64,000 bases of DNA, taken from positions 37,501-101,500 of the forward strand of contig JAQGDQ010000256.1 in assembly GCA_030141605.1 (NCBI GenBank). The letters run 5' to 3'. The DNA is from Tubiluchus corallicola (lineage: Eukaryota; Priapulida; Priapulimorpha; Priapulimorphida; Tubiluchidae). How positions within the stretch are numbered: position 1 is the stretch's first letter; each line of letters begins with the position of its first letter. Under the pieces are notes generated by a model. The model was not told where the DNA came from. It searched no databases and saw nothing but the letters and a program-made list of their open reading frames with translations. Of this stretch, positions 12,742-26,300 are shown in pieces. A program made the position numbers and the translations under genes.

Positions 12742-13550
12742 GTACGTTGGCTAATGCTTCTAACTTATCACCTTTTCATTGTTGTCCTGTGTTTGTGCTT
12801 CGTGTGGTCATATGTAAAATAAGGTGTAATCATGTATGTTAACTCAATGTTTCGCGTTTCTTTTACGTAGTTAAGCTGGAACGGCAGAGAAAATCATTTA
12901 CTACTACATGTATATAATTACGATATTGACGGCGAGCGTAAGTTTCGAACCAAGCTCCGCACCGCCGTCACTTGGTACCTCAACCGAATGTGTTACAAGC
13001 ATCTTCCGTCGTTACAATATTTTTGAATCTTGTTTTTTTTTCATTCTGTTTAGCTAGTTAAACCTTCTGTGCTCGAATTTTGCATTAAACTTCTCTGAGC
13101 TCCCGGTCTAAGTAGCTTGCTACAAAAACAGACATTATTCGCTGATTTGAACTTATTGAGCAACGGCACACAGGCTTATAACTCTAGCGCTATTTTCAGA
13201 ACTCGGTATAAAACTGTGAGTGAGACGATAATTTAAAAAGAAGCTCTCTTCTTCATTCTCATGTCTGCAATGGGGCCTACACTTATGATCTAATTTGCCT
13301 CTAGATAAAAAAAACTAAGCCGATTATTAAAATTGACTTGAGAATTTTACAGTTGCAATACTAATGATAATGGTAACGACAAGTTTTTGAATTCACTGTG
13401 ATAAATTGTTATATTGCTTTTAGTAAATAACTTGTGGCATTTATATTTCGATAGCATACTATAGACACATGTCAGTAAGTAATGACTAATAATTATTACC
13501 TTATGCGTGTGCTGTATTAATAGTCAGACGACTCAAACAGTTGTTTTAAT
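12742..13550. other. Non-coding stretch, nothing recognised
   Basis: AT-rich sequence; no ORF with coding character or repeat identified. Confidence 0.4.
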
Positions 13551-13556
13551 AACTTA

Positions 13557-13690
13557 CGTGAACTGACAAAAGTCCCACCAGCAGCCATAGTCTATACACT
13601 GTAAAATATGAAATAAATAATGGAAATAGGCAGCAAGTAATCCTAAATTCATACAATACACAAAATGCTTGTCACGCCTAGACATCAGGT
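13557..13690 (-). CDS. Weak candidate exon with a hydrophobic segment
   Basis: Two readings compete on the minus strand. One is a 41-bp exon (13558-13598) bounded by ttttacag and gtaagt, encoding YRLWLLVGLLSVH. It would splice in phase to the acidic repeat-protein exon at 10160 and could be its signal peptide. The other is a longer exon after tgtctag at about 13691, reading SRRDKHFVYCMN and then a hydrophobic stretch before a stop at 13554. That is the only loosely M4-like segment I found for the upstream receptor gene, but its phase does not match that gene's last exon directly. Neither reading is secure. Confidence 0.2.
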
Positions 13691-13699
13691 TTGGTGGGG

Positions 13700-15630
13700 T
13701 TAGTTGGGTGTGTAATTGAGGAAGTGAGTGAATAAGTGAATACAAGCCATGAGGAGCATGTGAATGATGAGTGAGTGAACGATATCCCAACAGTAAATTA
13801 CATTGGTGATAAAGAAAGGCCCAATTTTATTGATGTAAAGTTAGTAATTTCAATTTTTTTAAAATTTCACATCAAATTTAAAGATTAGAAATCCTTGCTT
13901 GAACTGCCTGTCTAAGCAGCAACAAGTATTAGGACATGCTTTCGTAACAGAAAGCGATAATAGTCTTATACCCTACACTTTGACGGACTGGCGCAGCGAA
14001 AAGGCTAAAATTTGATTTCAAATAAAGCAAGTTTTAGGGTTTGTTTTAACGACTTCTCCGACATTTCAGCAAAAGTGCAGTACAGTACCGGTACTATAGT
14101 GATCGTGACTATAAAAAAATTAAAAAAACAATTTTCACCCGTATCACATAGGTTCAGCAGTCTTGAGACCTATACTGGAAAATCTAACGACCTAAATGAC
14201 CAACAGGCTAGCCATTTTCCAAACATACACCAAGTATCAATATGAAAGAAAAAAAATTACCTGAAATTACCATGATTCGTATTGTTTTACACAGTGTCCT
14301 TTTTGCTGAATCTGTTCACGTACTCTCTCACAACCGTAAAAATTGTCTGAGATTTTTAAACAGTATGAAGAAAGACTTCATGTTCGATAACGTAAATAAG
14401 AAAAGTTGTTACATGTTGGATATTTGCATAACACAGTAATTTTTATGACACTTTATAACCAACAAAAAACTCCTCTTATCAACGAAGATGTAGTAATGTC
14501 TCCCAGAACTAGGGACATGGTTCTGTTTTGGTTGGATTTGCGCAAATTTGCTAATTAACAGGTCATTGGTCTTTTTTTCAAACTGACAACAGGTCATCCC
14601 AGAGAACTGCTGTTAAAATTGCGACAGTAATGATACCTAACATGCTTCTATTATGGCTTTATGATAATCTACCACTTTCAAAATAATGTGGTAACAAATA
14701 TTACTATACTAAGCTTGTGGAGCTTCATCATGTTACAAATTTAGCTCCATTAAAAGTGCATTTAATCAAAATATTCACGGCGCTTCTTATGCGCAATAAT
14801 AGCACTTCCGCGTATGAGTTTTACACACTAACCTACTGGCAAAAAGAATATGGTAATTACTCTTGAACGCCTTAGGCCGCCAAACACTCGACTAATTTTG
14901 TCTTAATTTACAACAAGACTAAACGGATTCGAATCCAACTGCCCGAGTGTAACGACTATATCTGATCTTGGGTGTTAACATGAACTAAGATTAGCTGCCT
15001 AGTTTTCACATTTTTGCTCCTATCTCGAACTCCAGATAATACCAGCTTTTTTAACTAAACCATTGTCTAAGACCCTTTCCAGCTCGCTTGTCAAACTTAT
15101 AAACCAGTGTCAATGACAGTTTTAATGCTATCACTAAATGTAATTATAATACATATAATATAATATACATAATATATTATATTAGTATTCAATATTATTA
15201 ATTATAATCAATTCAATTTTAATTGCTTGAAAACACCAAAATGTGTCGAATGCAGATTTGACATTTTAATAATTATGTTAGCATATCTTATATGCTTATT
15301 ATGATAATATTCTTTTATATATTTTATATTATATATAATAATAATAACACAGTTGGCCGGAAGGCAACTGTTGGTTCGAGTCTAGGGGAAGTGCAAAATT
15401 TTTCAGACTTTCTAATTTAGTAATTCGTGCGTTTATTGGACTACTAGTACATAATACTCACTACATCAAAAAATGTTCGGCAATAACTATACAATATTAA
15501 GTTAATCAATAAAAATCTCTCGTCAGTAAACCATATCTACATTCACATCAGACGGTCGATTTCAATTCATCGACTTTTTTTCAAAACATGTCGTAACTAG
15601 TTAGACGTATTATTTGTAATTGAATATAAA
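13700..15630. other. Non-coding stretch with possible tRNA-like relics
   Basis: AT-rich. Two B-box-like sequences occur: ggattcgaatcc near 14925-14936 and ggttcgagtct near 15373-15383, possibly worn SINE heads. The ORFs at 14012-14439 lack any recognisable motif or splice support. Confidence 0.4.
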
Positions 15631-15634
15631 CAAG

Positions 15635-16053
15635 ATGATCACGTGGGCACCATCTTTTTACCACCACGCTATAGTAAAAACAATTTTTGTCGTCATCATC
15701 ATCACTGTTATAATGCCCAAAATGTCTATGCTAGACGCTGGGCAGAAAATCCTAAAATAAAGAAATCTGCCCTCAAGATAGGAAAACACAACAGTAATTC
15801 AGCAAACATCTCGGACAAGTGGCCTACCCCTGTACCGGAAATTTTTAATTATGACTCAATTTCGTTCTTTGTGGACGGCAGCCCAGAATACAATATGAAA
15901 CAAGATGTATCCACAAAAGTAAAGAACACGAAACAGGATATCAACTTTCGCTCCTCTGTCATTGTCGCTCCACAGACTTCCCAAACAACCGCCCCGCTTG
16001 CGCCTGATCTTTTCTTCCTGAAAAAAATCATTGAAGGACACTATAGTAAATGA
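15635..16053 (+). CDS. Unrecognised ORF, possibly a frameshifted type II membrane protein start
   Basis: ATG at 15635 opens a 40-residue frame with a hydrophobic stretch (AIVKTIFVVIIITVIM) that stops near 15757. An overlapping frame stays open to TGA at 16051-16053 and reads as a hydrophilic stem-like segment (around DKWPTPVPEIFNY, then TSQTTAPLAPD). Together they would resemble a short N-tail, a membrane anchor and a stem, as in Golgi enzymes, but only with a frameshift. No catalytic domain follows. It may be chance or a decayed gene fragment. Confidence 0.2.
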
Positions 16054-16985
16054 TGTTTTTTGTATGACGCTGCAAGGCATGTTATTCGTTCACCTGTCAT
16101 CTACCATGAGGTCATCATTTCTGGATATTTACTTATTTACTGGATATTTACAATGTATAAGACAAATAAGAGACGAACGCAAATTGATCTAACATCATTA
16201 ATATAAGAAGTAAAATAAAGTTAGGATATGTGTTTTATAATACAATATTTACAATGTTAGTTAATAGCATATTAATTAAAAAGTAAAAAATGCGAAAGGA
16301 AAAAAATCTAAAAACGTAGGCACTAGTCTGGTCTAGGATGAATGCCGGATGTTGTGCCATAGCGGCGACGATAATATAGCATCACTATTCAAAACTGTAA
16401 TTACTGCCTGTTTAAATTACATCGGAACCAACTAGCTAGACTATACATGTGTTTTCTCAAAAGAACAAAAAATATATATTAATTATTTTCCATAAACAAG
16501 GGTCTTGTTAAAGCATGACGAGCTTGTTAATTCAAGAATTCATGAAATAAAAAGCCCGGAGGAAAAGTGAATTTATAAGCCACCATTTTGCCCCTAGGAG
16601 CAGTTGATTTGAACTCGACTCGATTTGCTCTTGGGCCTCTTATTTTATGAATTTTTGCATTAAGAGATTGCCGTGCTTACTCTTGCAATAAGAAAATCTG
16701 AGAAACGTCTAGAATTACGAGCAGCCATTTTGCATCTAGGACATCTAGGAATTGCTGCTTTTAAATGCCTCGGGCTTTTTATCTGCAGACATCTTTACCT
16801 ATAAATTGCCTCCAATTGACTGCAACTTTGACCAGTTCAAGATACACCTTAAATACTTGCTTAACTATAAAAAATACAAGCAACCATAAAAAATTGGTGT
16901 GCATGCGAGGTGATCATAACTCAAAGTTAAGTGGATCATTTAAAGTCTAGTATGCCTAAGTTCATTTCCAAAAATGAACTGCAAT
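16054..16985. other. Non-coding stretch, nothing recognised
   Basis: AT-rich sequence directly downstream (in the gene sense) of the receptor exon ending at 16992. No minus-strand exon for a fourth membrane helix was seen here. Confidence 0.5.
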
Positions 16986-16991
16986 ACTAAC

Positions 16992-17311
16992 CGGGCAGTA
17001 AGTGACTGCATTAGCCAGCCCAAAAGCAAACGTAGCGATGACTGCGAATGCCAGAATTCCATGCTTCCAATGGTCCATCAACGTCAAGTAGCCCACGTGC
17101 GGCAGAATCTCTTCTGAGCAGTAGATGGTCACTACTTGCATAGCCACTAAGACAAACAGCGTGGTCATGCGAGCGTAAACTACCCGATGGGGGATCCATA
17201 AGCTGAACCACATCAACGCACCAAGAAGGGCTGAAGGCATGATCATACGTCTCATCAAAGCGTTTCCTGAACGTACTAATTTTAGTTGCAGATTTACCCT
17301 CTGATAAACAC
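16992..17311 (-). CDS. Receptor exon 7: membrane helices M1-M3
   Basis: Bounded by tgtatag and gttagt. It starts VYQRVNLQLKLVR, then M1 (IMPSALLGALMWFSLWI), M2 (VVYARMTTLFVLVAMQVV) and the LPHVGYLTLMDHWK linker into M3. The linker matches LP.VSY.K.IDVW of typical subunits. It ends in phase 0 after TYCP. Confidence 0.85.
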
Positions 17312-20300
17312 CTATACAAACAAGAAACAGACAATTCTTAAAGGAAAACGATTTTTCATGTTCTACCCAATTTTGAAGTACGGTAAAAAACTATACAATT
17401 TAACACATATAATAATGCCAACGCGTTTCCGATAATGAAATAATGGGTTAAAAATCTTAATTAATGGCGAGCCCAACTAATGATGACATCACAACTGAAC
17501 ATAATTTCCAACAGCATAAACATTTCATGAGCATGTCGAACGTGTTTGCTAAAGCGGAAATGAAGTACAGTGCTACTCTACAAATTTCAGCGTGATATAC
17601 AAAAACTCGGCAAATTTTAAGTTGAAAATTCAAATTTCAAGTTTACCGCTGTACTCACGCATGACCTCTTGATCGTGTGTAATACGTCGCAACCAAACAT
17701 CTCTGAACTGAGAGGTGCAACACCCTTTTTTATGCAACGCGTTTCCTGTGCCATTTTACCTGTGCCCTTTCTACCGCGCCATTTTTTCTTGTGTCATATT
17801 TACCAGCTTTTCAATTTGTGCCATTCTTTCTTGTGCAAGTTTTACCTGTGCCGTTGCTTTTCCTGTGCCATTTACACCGTGCCATTTCTACTGCGCCATT
17901 TTTTCCTGTGTCATATTTACCAGCTTTTCAATTTGTGCCATTCTTTCTTGTGCAACTTTTACCTGTGCCTTTATTTTTCCTGTGCCATTTTTACCTACTT
18001 TCTCTGTACCATTTTTTCCTGTGCCATTTTTACCTTCGCACCACTCGAGAGCATTCGTAAAATGTACAGACATTAGTAACTTGCTGTGTTTCGAATAACC
18101 CCTTCTATCGGTTCCTCAGGTCCAATACCATATATTACATTTTGGACAAAGCGATTTTCCCATTGACATTTGAAAGCATTTTTTCACATCTTTTATTTAA
18201 AAAGCAGTGCAGAAACAAAAGTTGCAAAAAATTTAATTATGATTCATGATGAATGGTCAGAGTGGTTTAAAAAATATGTGTAGGAGTTTGTTTAAAGAGA
18301 TTTTTATCCTGGAAATTTTGGGTTTGAATACCCTAGGTATCATATACTTCTAATACTATTTTGTTGAAAAAAATGTGCTTATTGTGAAAAATGCTCAAAG
18401 TGTGCAACAACAAATTAGTTAATGTAAGAATTTAATTTAGTTTCTTAAATTTTGGTAATTTGCCCCGCATTTTGAACTCAGAATGATGAAACGCACCGTC
18501 ATCTTGCTAGGGGATTTTAGCAAAATTTTGGACCAAGATGCTCCTTTTCATCAAATATCTATATATGTAATTTACAGTCCGGTCTGGTAGCCGAGAAAAA
18601 GGGATTGACTGGATACAGCTGCGAAACTTTCGAGAATGATTCTTCAGGTCACTCTAACAGCGTTTTGGACATTTTTATACCACTTCACATTTTGGCCCGC
18701 TGTCCCGGGACACAAGAAAGGTCAAGAAATGGTCCTGTACTTTGGAGGCTTATAATTCCAAATCGTTCATAAATAGACACTTGGTTATTATTAGCGACGA
18801 ATAGTAAGTTATATGTGGGTTATCATTTGGTAGTATTATTAGTGACCTTAGAATACACGAAGTGGGCAAATTACGTCACCAGTGCCCTTCAATCCATTTG
18901 ACAAAATCAAATATATCAATCCACGCCAAAAAATGAGACGAAATGTATTATGGACCAATAAGAAATCATTTGTTACGAGAATTTTGAGTCTAAGTTGCAC
19001 GGCAAGGGCAGCGATGACGTCGTCTGCACCCTTGTCCCATGCACCAAACGCCTGTGTATTCATGTAACAAACAAATAAAAAATAATAATTTAATAATTTA
19101 TTTAAAATAGATTTCTATTAGTAAATAGAAAACTCTGGTTCTTATAACAATGAGTAAGTTGCGTTTTTAAGTAATAATAGAGAAAACCGGGATACACGTG
19201 ACGTTGTCATTCATGGGGTTCCTATAAACAGGCCAAAATAAGTTACTGAGAATTCTCTATAAATAAGCAAAATAAAGAAATAACATGTTCCATGTATTCC
19301 GAAAGTAAACTTAAATCTGTCTGTGTATTAACAGTTATTTAGGCAATTCATTACAGATTAAAAAGTTTACGAATCAAAACAGGATTTGAAAAAACATTTC
19401 ATATGTCGAACTGTGTGATTTTCACTGAAAATGCAAAATATTTATGCCATGGTTTAAAAAAATCCGTATAAATTTCGCCAAATGCTGCAGATGCTGTGTA
19501 TGTTAGGTTGTACACTGTCTAAAAAATAACCTGTGTAATTTTGAGAACAAACAATGGCATTAAATCAAAAAAATATATTGGACAAACAAATGCTAATTAC
19601 ATCACGAAGTTTCTTACACTTAAATGCATGGAAAGCAATAGCTAAATAGCTTGAGCATATATCAGCTAAAATGCAGAAGAAAGGCGATCACAAAGGAAGA
19701 TTCGCACCGGCATTCAGTCATCTGAAGAACTGATTCGTGCATGAGACCAGTGAACTAATCAAAATAATGGTAAAACTAAATTATACAGCTGAATTAAAGC
19801 GGAACATAACTCGAAGGGTTCAAAACTCACTTCTAATTATGAATGGTAAGCCCACAGACTTTGTAGATGTCCTTTTATTGGTCCATTTATTGGTCCAGAT
19901 AATTAACAACATAATAGCTCGATTATGTTACTGGCGATGAATACTTATATTTGTATATAAATATAATTAATATAACTCGATATTGGACTTTTTCAATAAT
20001 TTTAGAGAGACCAGACTGAGAGAACAGTTTGACCAGATTATAACGCCATATTCTGTAATAGGTTAACAAATGTTTTACACAAGATAATCAAGTTACATGA
20101 CAAAGAGAAATATTGATTATCTTTTCGACCTTATTTTCGATACAATTTATGTGATGAGCTTCTAGTTACAAATAACACCCATGTGCTTTAGATAATTTTT
20201 CACTTCATTTTCAAGCATTGCACAAAATTGCTTGTAAAAGTGGATTGAGCTGTTTTGTGAGTATAAAATTGCTTTAGTTTTCAGAAAATTCATTGTCCTT

Positions 20301-23300
20301 TCCACTTTGAGTCACGCAAGCCCACATTGATTGACCCTTGTCCCTGAGGTCATAGGTTAAAGTGACAAGTTTCAATTTTAGTAACTTGTAGTAAATCACA
20401 TGGAAGGTCTCAATAAGACAAATTGAATGGTATGACCTAAGCCTAGATTGGCGAACCACTGACCTCACTACGGGGAAAACTAAAATTTTAGTGCACCGAT
20501 ACAAATGATTCAAGTGTCAAACAACAATAGACTGTAGTACATCAAATGACAGGCCTCGATGAGACAAAGTGAATAGTTTGGTTGACCCTTGACCTACGAA
20601 TCACCGATCAAAAAATGACAAGTTCCGATTTCACCGAAACTGATAATGACAAGCACAACAATTAATTATTTTGGAAAAAATATTTTTATTTGTAAATACG
20701 AAACAAAAGCTGCCACTTAAAGCATCTCTTTCTCCTATCACAGAAGCAGAACCTTACCACAGTTTTTGACAAAAATGCTCACTAGTTAGTGATAAAGCTA
20801 TTGTCTGAAATGGGATCAAGAAGCTGGTAAAATGAAGCTGGTATTTAATTGTTAAAATGCAATTGTTTCTTCTGACTTTTTAATTGGTAAACGTAATTGT
20901 CGCGACCATTGTTTGTGACATCTACTAAATGAGTGTGTGTATATGGGAGAAATTGAGGCAAAAACTGAAACTGTAGTTTCAATAGTTCGATATCTCTCAT
21001 AGCGGCCTTTATCATAGACAATTACAGTGTAATACATTTTGTGCACTGTATCACGAAAAGTTTCGGACGGGATTCGGATTTGGGATATATGGTTCAGTTT
21101 CGGAATTCGGGGCGCTAATTGAATTCGAGGTCGGGATTTTTTGGGATTCAGGATGAAATGGTAGTGACGGGCTTTTGGTTCGGGACCAAAAATTCGAGAT
21201 CCGGGTTCCCTACCCTTATCGGCAAATTCAACACGAATTGCCTTAAGAAAAGCAGATATTACACGATCAACTGGGGGCGATAGCACTACCATTATAATGA
21301 GAACATGCTCTATTTCGCCATTGTAGAAGTTGTTACCTTAGCTCATTTAATTTTGTAAACAACTGAACATTTTGCGAATTTTTGTGAACATTTATGTCAT
21401 TACTGGCTTCATTCATAAAAGAGTGTTGAATAAAAGCCGCAAATTGTTTTTTAGCTATACTAAATATTCTCAGATTTCTTTAAGAAGTAAAACTGTTCTC
21501 AACACATGGTAAATATACGTAATTGCTAACATACGTAATTACTAGTTCACGTTACGATGCCTTAGGAAAGAGAAGTGTAACCATTATTCGTGAAAATGGA
21601 AAATAATTTATCCGTTTCAGGAAATATACATTAAGTCGTAATTGACCGCAGTGTCACGATGTAGTCTAATTTCCGCTATTGCAAATAGGTGGTTCGTGAT
21701 TTAAGTGTAACCCTTAGGTAAAGAATAAAACACTTAGTCGAAAACACTGGGGAAAAACCACAGAATTAATAAAATAATATAACAATTTAATTAATATCCC
21801 AAAATAAATTGCAAGACAAATATTAATAATAAAGATTAAGCCGGCTAAGAAAAACAAAGAACAACGTAACGTTTTTCGACAGTCCTGTCTTGGCATCATC
21901 AGGCGACTTTTCTCCTGCTCCCATTCCGCGTCATCTCTCTCTGACTCCTCACCAGGGGGCTTCATCGAGAAATGGTGCACCATAGAACAGTTGACTATAC
22001 TACTTCTTCATGGATCTGATTACGTGAACGACGTCTCCAAACTTTGACGATTCCTGATGACATCCTCCCCTCCACTTATATTACGACAAAATAGAGTAGC
22101 GTTCAAGCTCCTGCACTCGTCACAAGGTAAGGATCACCAATTTCGTAATTACAACATGGAAGCACCAACGACAGTATCATCAACGGCAGATAAATGCGGG
22201 TAAGTATCATCAGCAGCAGATATTGTCGACAACTGGTAAGTACAATCTTTTATAAGTTATATATCAGCGTCAGGAAAATGTAATCAGCAACAGGGAAGTA
22301 TCATCGCTGGAACGCAGCTATCGTCTCTGTCGTAACCACGTAGACCGCTTTTCTACAAGCAAGCACCGTTACTAAACCATCATTTTATGACATGAGAACG
22401 TCCGCTTATGACACACAAACGGCAATATTGTATCACTGAACGTTTAACTCTAGGCCAGATACATTCTTGTAAAAAACATTGGGCAGTTTTACGGATGCCC
22501 AGGTGACCAGCCATGTGCGCTTATCATGTGCCAAAGATAAGACTGCCAAACGTCTAGACTTGGGTACAACCAAAAGTCCGCGGGGTTCAGCATCGCGCTT
22601 TTCACGTGTCAGGTAATATAAAACTTTAATGAAGTAACCCTTTCTTTTGGCTCGAGCTGCAGTTTCTGTGACTGCGTGATCACGTAAATTGCGCAAACTA
22701 ACATCATAAGTTTTATATTACCTGACACGTGAAAAGCGCGATGCTGAACCCCGCGGACTTTTGGTTGTACCCAAGTCTAGACGTTTGGCAGTCTTATCTT
22801 TGGCACATGATAAGCGCACATGGCTGGTCACCTGGGCATCCGTAAAACTGCCCAATGTTTTTTACAAGAATGTATCTGGCCTAGAGTTAAACGTTCAGTG
22901 ATACAATATTGCCGTTTGTGTGTCATAAGCGGACGTTCTCATGTCATAAAATGATGGTTTAGTAACGGTGCTTGCTTGTAGAAAAGCGGTCTACGTGGTT
23001 ACGACAGAGACGATAGCTGCGTTCTTGCTGCTGTTCTTGCTGCAATTGTTCCTTACTAAGCTGTAACATCTGCTGTTGCTGTGCTTTAATATCTACGCCA
23101 GATGCAATATTTTTTCTCCTTTTTTGGATTAGCATTTAAACTACTTAGTAATTGTTTCTCGCCGTTAGCTTCTGCTTGTAGCTGCTTTGCTTTTGATCGG
23201 GTTACCGCAAAAGCTTTTTTCGAATTACCAGCTTGTTTCGTGACATTTGTATTTCCACTCACAAGCTCATCAGAATAATGTGACGTATACGAATTTTCAG

Positions 23301-26300
23301 ATGTGATACATTCTAAATCAACTGACTTAGTGTCGAGAATTTAAATTCCGCTTTACTCATATGGGCTTCAATACAGTTCAGGCTTTTAACTAGGTCAATT
23401 TCTAGAGAAAGATATGTTTAGTTTAGTTTACGGTACGATTTCTTGCTGTATACAATAAAGAATATAGCTCGCAAATTTCTATATCTAAAGAGAATTTTCT
23501 TTCTACGTATTGGATTTAAAACTTTACAACAAATGGTGCCAAACAGTGGTTATACATCTACGTTTTGCGCAGTAACGCAGAACTAGCTATGCGCAGTAAC
23601 GCAAAAAAACCTGCGTTTATAAGTTGCTAAACCGATCTACATTGGGAACTTGTCTGCTGTTTGCGATCTACATTGGCAACTTGTCTGCTGTTTGCTGTAT
23701 CCAAGATGTCTACCATCTGAACAGAAAACCTGCATTAAATTTATCTACATCAACTAAACGTTCTGTGCGGAAGTTCATCTAATTTGGTCTTCAAGGATGC
23801 CTAGCAATAAGTCCAAGAAGGCAAAGATGCTACGCAGCAAGGAAGCCTTACGTCATCAAGCACTTGACAGCCTTATTCGGGATGTGAATGCTGCTAACAT
23901 TCTACTTGACACAGAGAAAGAAACCATCGAACAAGACACAGCGTCATTTTTACGAAGAGTTAGGAGCGCCAAAAGTATATTACAGACACGCTTGTCCAAG
24001 CTAGAAGAGCTGACGGAAAAGCTAGTGGAAGTATTTTTGGTGGAGGACAAGGCGGATAGTGCGACTGACTGTATTCAAGAAACTGATCATCATGCGGAAA
24101 TTGTAAGTGAACTCACTTATGCTCTTAATGAACTTGTGCTTCAGTATTCTTCTGCTACCTATACAAAAGAGGGTCGCTGCTTCAACTGCTTGGGTCGCAA
24201 TCATGTAATTTCTGTTTGCCTTTCTTTAGCTCTCTGTCGTTTTTGCAAAAAGAAACATCACAGCAGCCTTTGTCATCAGCAGTTTCCAAACGTAAATCAA
24301 ACTGAACAAAAAACTGAAGAAACAGCTGCTTTGCACTCGAATCACCCCAGGCCTGGTCTTTTTTCTGCTAATGAACGGGTGATTCTGCAGACAGCTGAAG
24401 TATGCATTAGTCGCGCCCCTAGTGAATCTGATAAACGAAAACCTTGCTCTGTTTCAAACTTTAAAAAGGTTTCTGTACGAGCGTACCTGGACACTGGTGC
24501 GCATTCAAGCTATATAACCTTGCAACTAGCTCGTGAACTCGAATTGCCGTTAACAGACCCTGAAACTGTTAATATAGCCACCTTTGCGAATCCGTCAGTT
24601 AGTAAGATCGAATGCTATAGAGGTGCAATTAATCTTTTTAGTAAAGATAGCTCACAGATACTTAAAATGCATGTGCGAATTATACCAGAAATTGCACCTG
24701 CTGCTACTACCCGCTCACCCCTACCTGCAAAGATTCGTTCTCTACTGGATAGTTTTTCTGATCTTGCAGATTCAGACCCGGGTGGAAAGTCTGAAACAAG
24801 CGTTCAGTTTTTGATTGGCAATGACTACTATCTTTCACTTCTGTGTAATAAGTATCACATCTTCCCAGGACTGTATCTAATTGATTCCATAGTGGGAAAA
24901 ATAGTTGGTGGGAGAATAAATACTAAGGCTTCATGCAGTCTTAGTTTTGAATATAAAGAAACCTCCCTCTAGCCTGGCGTTACTACAAACGGTTTAGAGC
25001 TGCTCTGAGACACTTTGTCCACTCCTACTGGCGAAACTTATCTCTCTTGTGTGGATGATACTTTACCGGAGAATGGGAAACATAAACCTGGTCACATATT
25101 TTCTATATAACGATTCTGGTACCTGGACACGTAGGGCAACACGGACTGTTCAAGTCAATCACCTGATGAAACGGCCCAACAAAACTTCAATCGCTCAATA
25201 GAATTTCGTGGTGATAGATATTATGTTTCCTGGCTCTGGAAAACAAATCATCCTCCTTTACCTGATAACTATAATCTTGCACTCGGGCGTCAAATCTTGT
25301 CTTTGAAAACTTAGTTCTCTGCCCGAGTTACTGGCCCAGTGTGACAAAGTGATACGTGATCAGCATGCCAAGGGAATAATTGAACTCGTCACCCCAGATT
25401 TTATTCAGGGCCCTATACATCACTACATCCCACACCATGCTGCGATCAAGCCAGAACGAGTGACTTCCCAAGTCCGTATAGTGTATGACGGATCTGCAAA
25501 GGCAATCCCCACTACAGTGTCATTAAATCAACGTCTTCTCCGTGGTCCTGTTCTTCTGCCAGATTTATGTGGCATACTGCTTCGTTTTAGATTGCATCCC
25601 ATTGCAATAACTAGTGATATAATGAAAGCGTTTTTGCACGTCGGGCTACATGAAGAAGACAGGGACATCACTCGCTTCCTATGGATTAAAGATATATCTC
25701 AGCCACATGTCTACGTAACAATCTTCAAAAATTTCGCTTTACAAGGCCCCCCTTTGCCTTATTTCGTCTCCGTTTCTTCTTTCTGGCACAATTAATCACC
25801 ACCTTCGGCCAATGGGACAGATATACCCCATAGCTTAAAAAATTTTGAGGGACATGTATGTCGACAACCTAATTACTGAGGTGGCCACTTTGAGGGAAGC
25901 CATAGCTTTCTATGACGATGCAAAAATCCTGTTCTCAACAGCAGCTTTTAACTTAAGAGAATGGTCTTCTAACTCAACTGAATTCATTGAATCCTTACCA
26001 GAAAAAGACCAAGTGTTAGCAAATCATGCCAAGTTATTAGGCCTTAGTTGGGATATAACTAATGATACGCTATCTATTGCTCGTATTCACTTGACTTGTT
26101 TCAATGAAGCAATTACTAAGCGGCAAATTTTTCAAGCAGTCGCAAAAAAATATTTGACCCTTTTGGTCTTGTCAGCGCTCTTGTAATAGGTGCTAAACTG
26201 TTTATTACTTTTCTGTGGCGAGAAAAATATGATTGGGACACTGTTATAGATGATACTCACCGCGCCACCTGGATAGAACTTGTTGAATCTCGTAGACTGA

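Noticed and set aside
17740-18040. CRISPR-like array
   Set aside because: Units are contiguous and degenerate with no unique spacers, and the DNA is eukaryotic.
17669-18098. Four overlapping ORFs rich in Cys, Phe and Pro
   Set aside because: They arise from the TGTGCCATTTTT tandem array, which is open in several frames and on both strands.
18848-19063. Minus-strand ORF of 71 residues starting MNTQAFGAWDK
   Set aside because: No splice context fitting the surrounding receptor gene and no recognisable motif; probably chance.
20852-21292. 146-residue minus-strand ORF
   Set aside because: It is driven by a degenerate TCGGGATT repeat, with no family motif and no splice sites.
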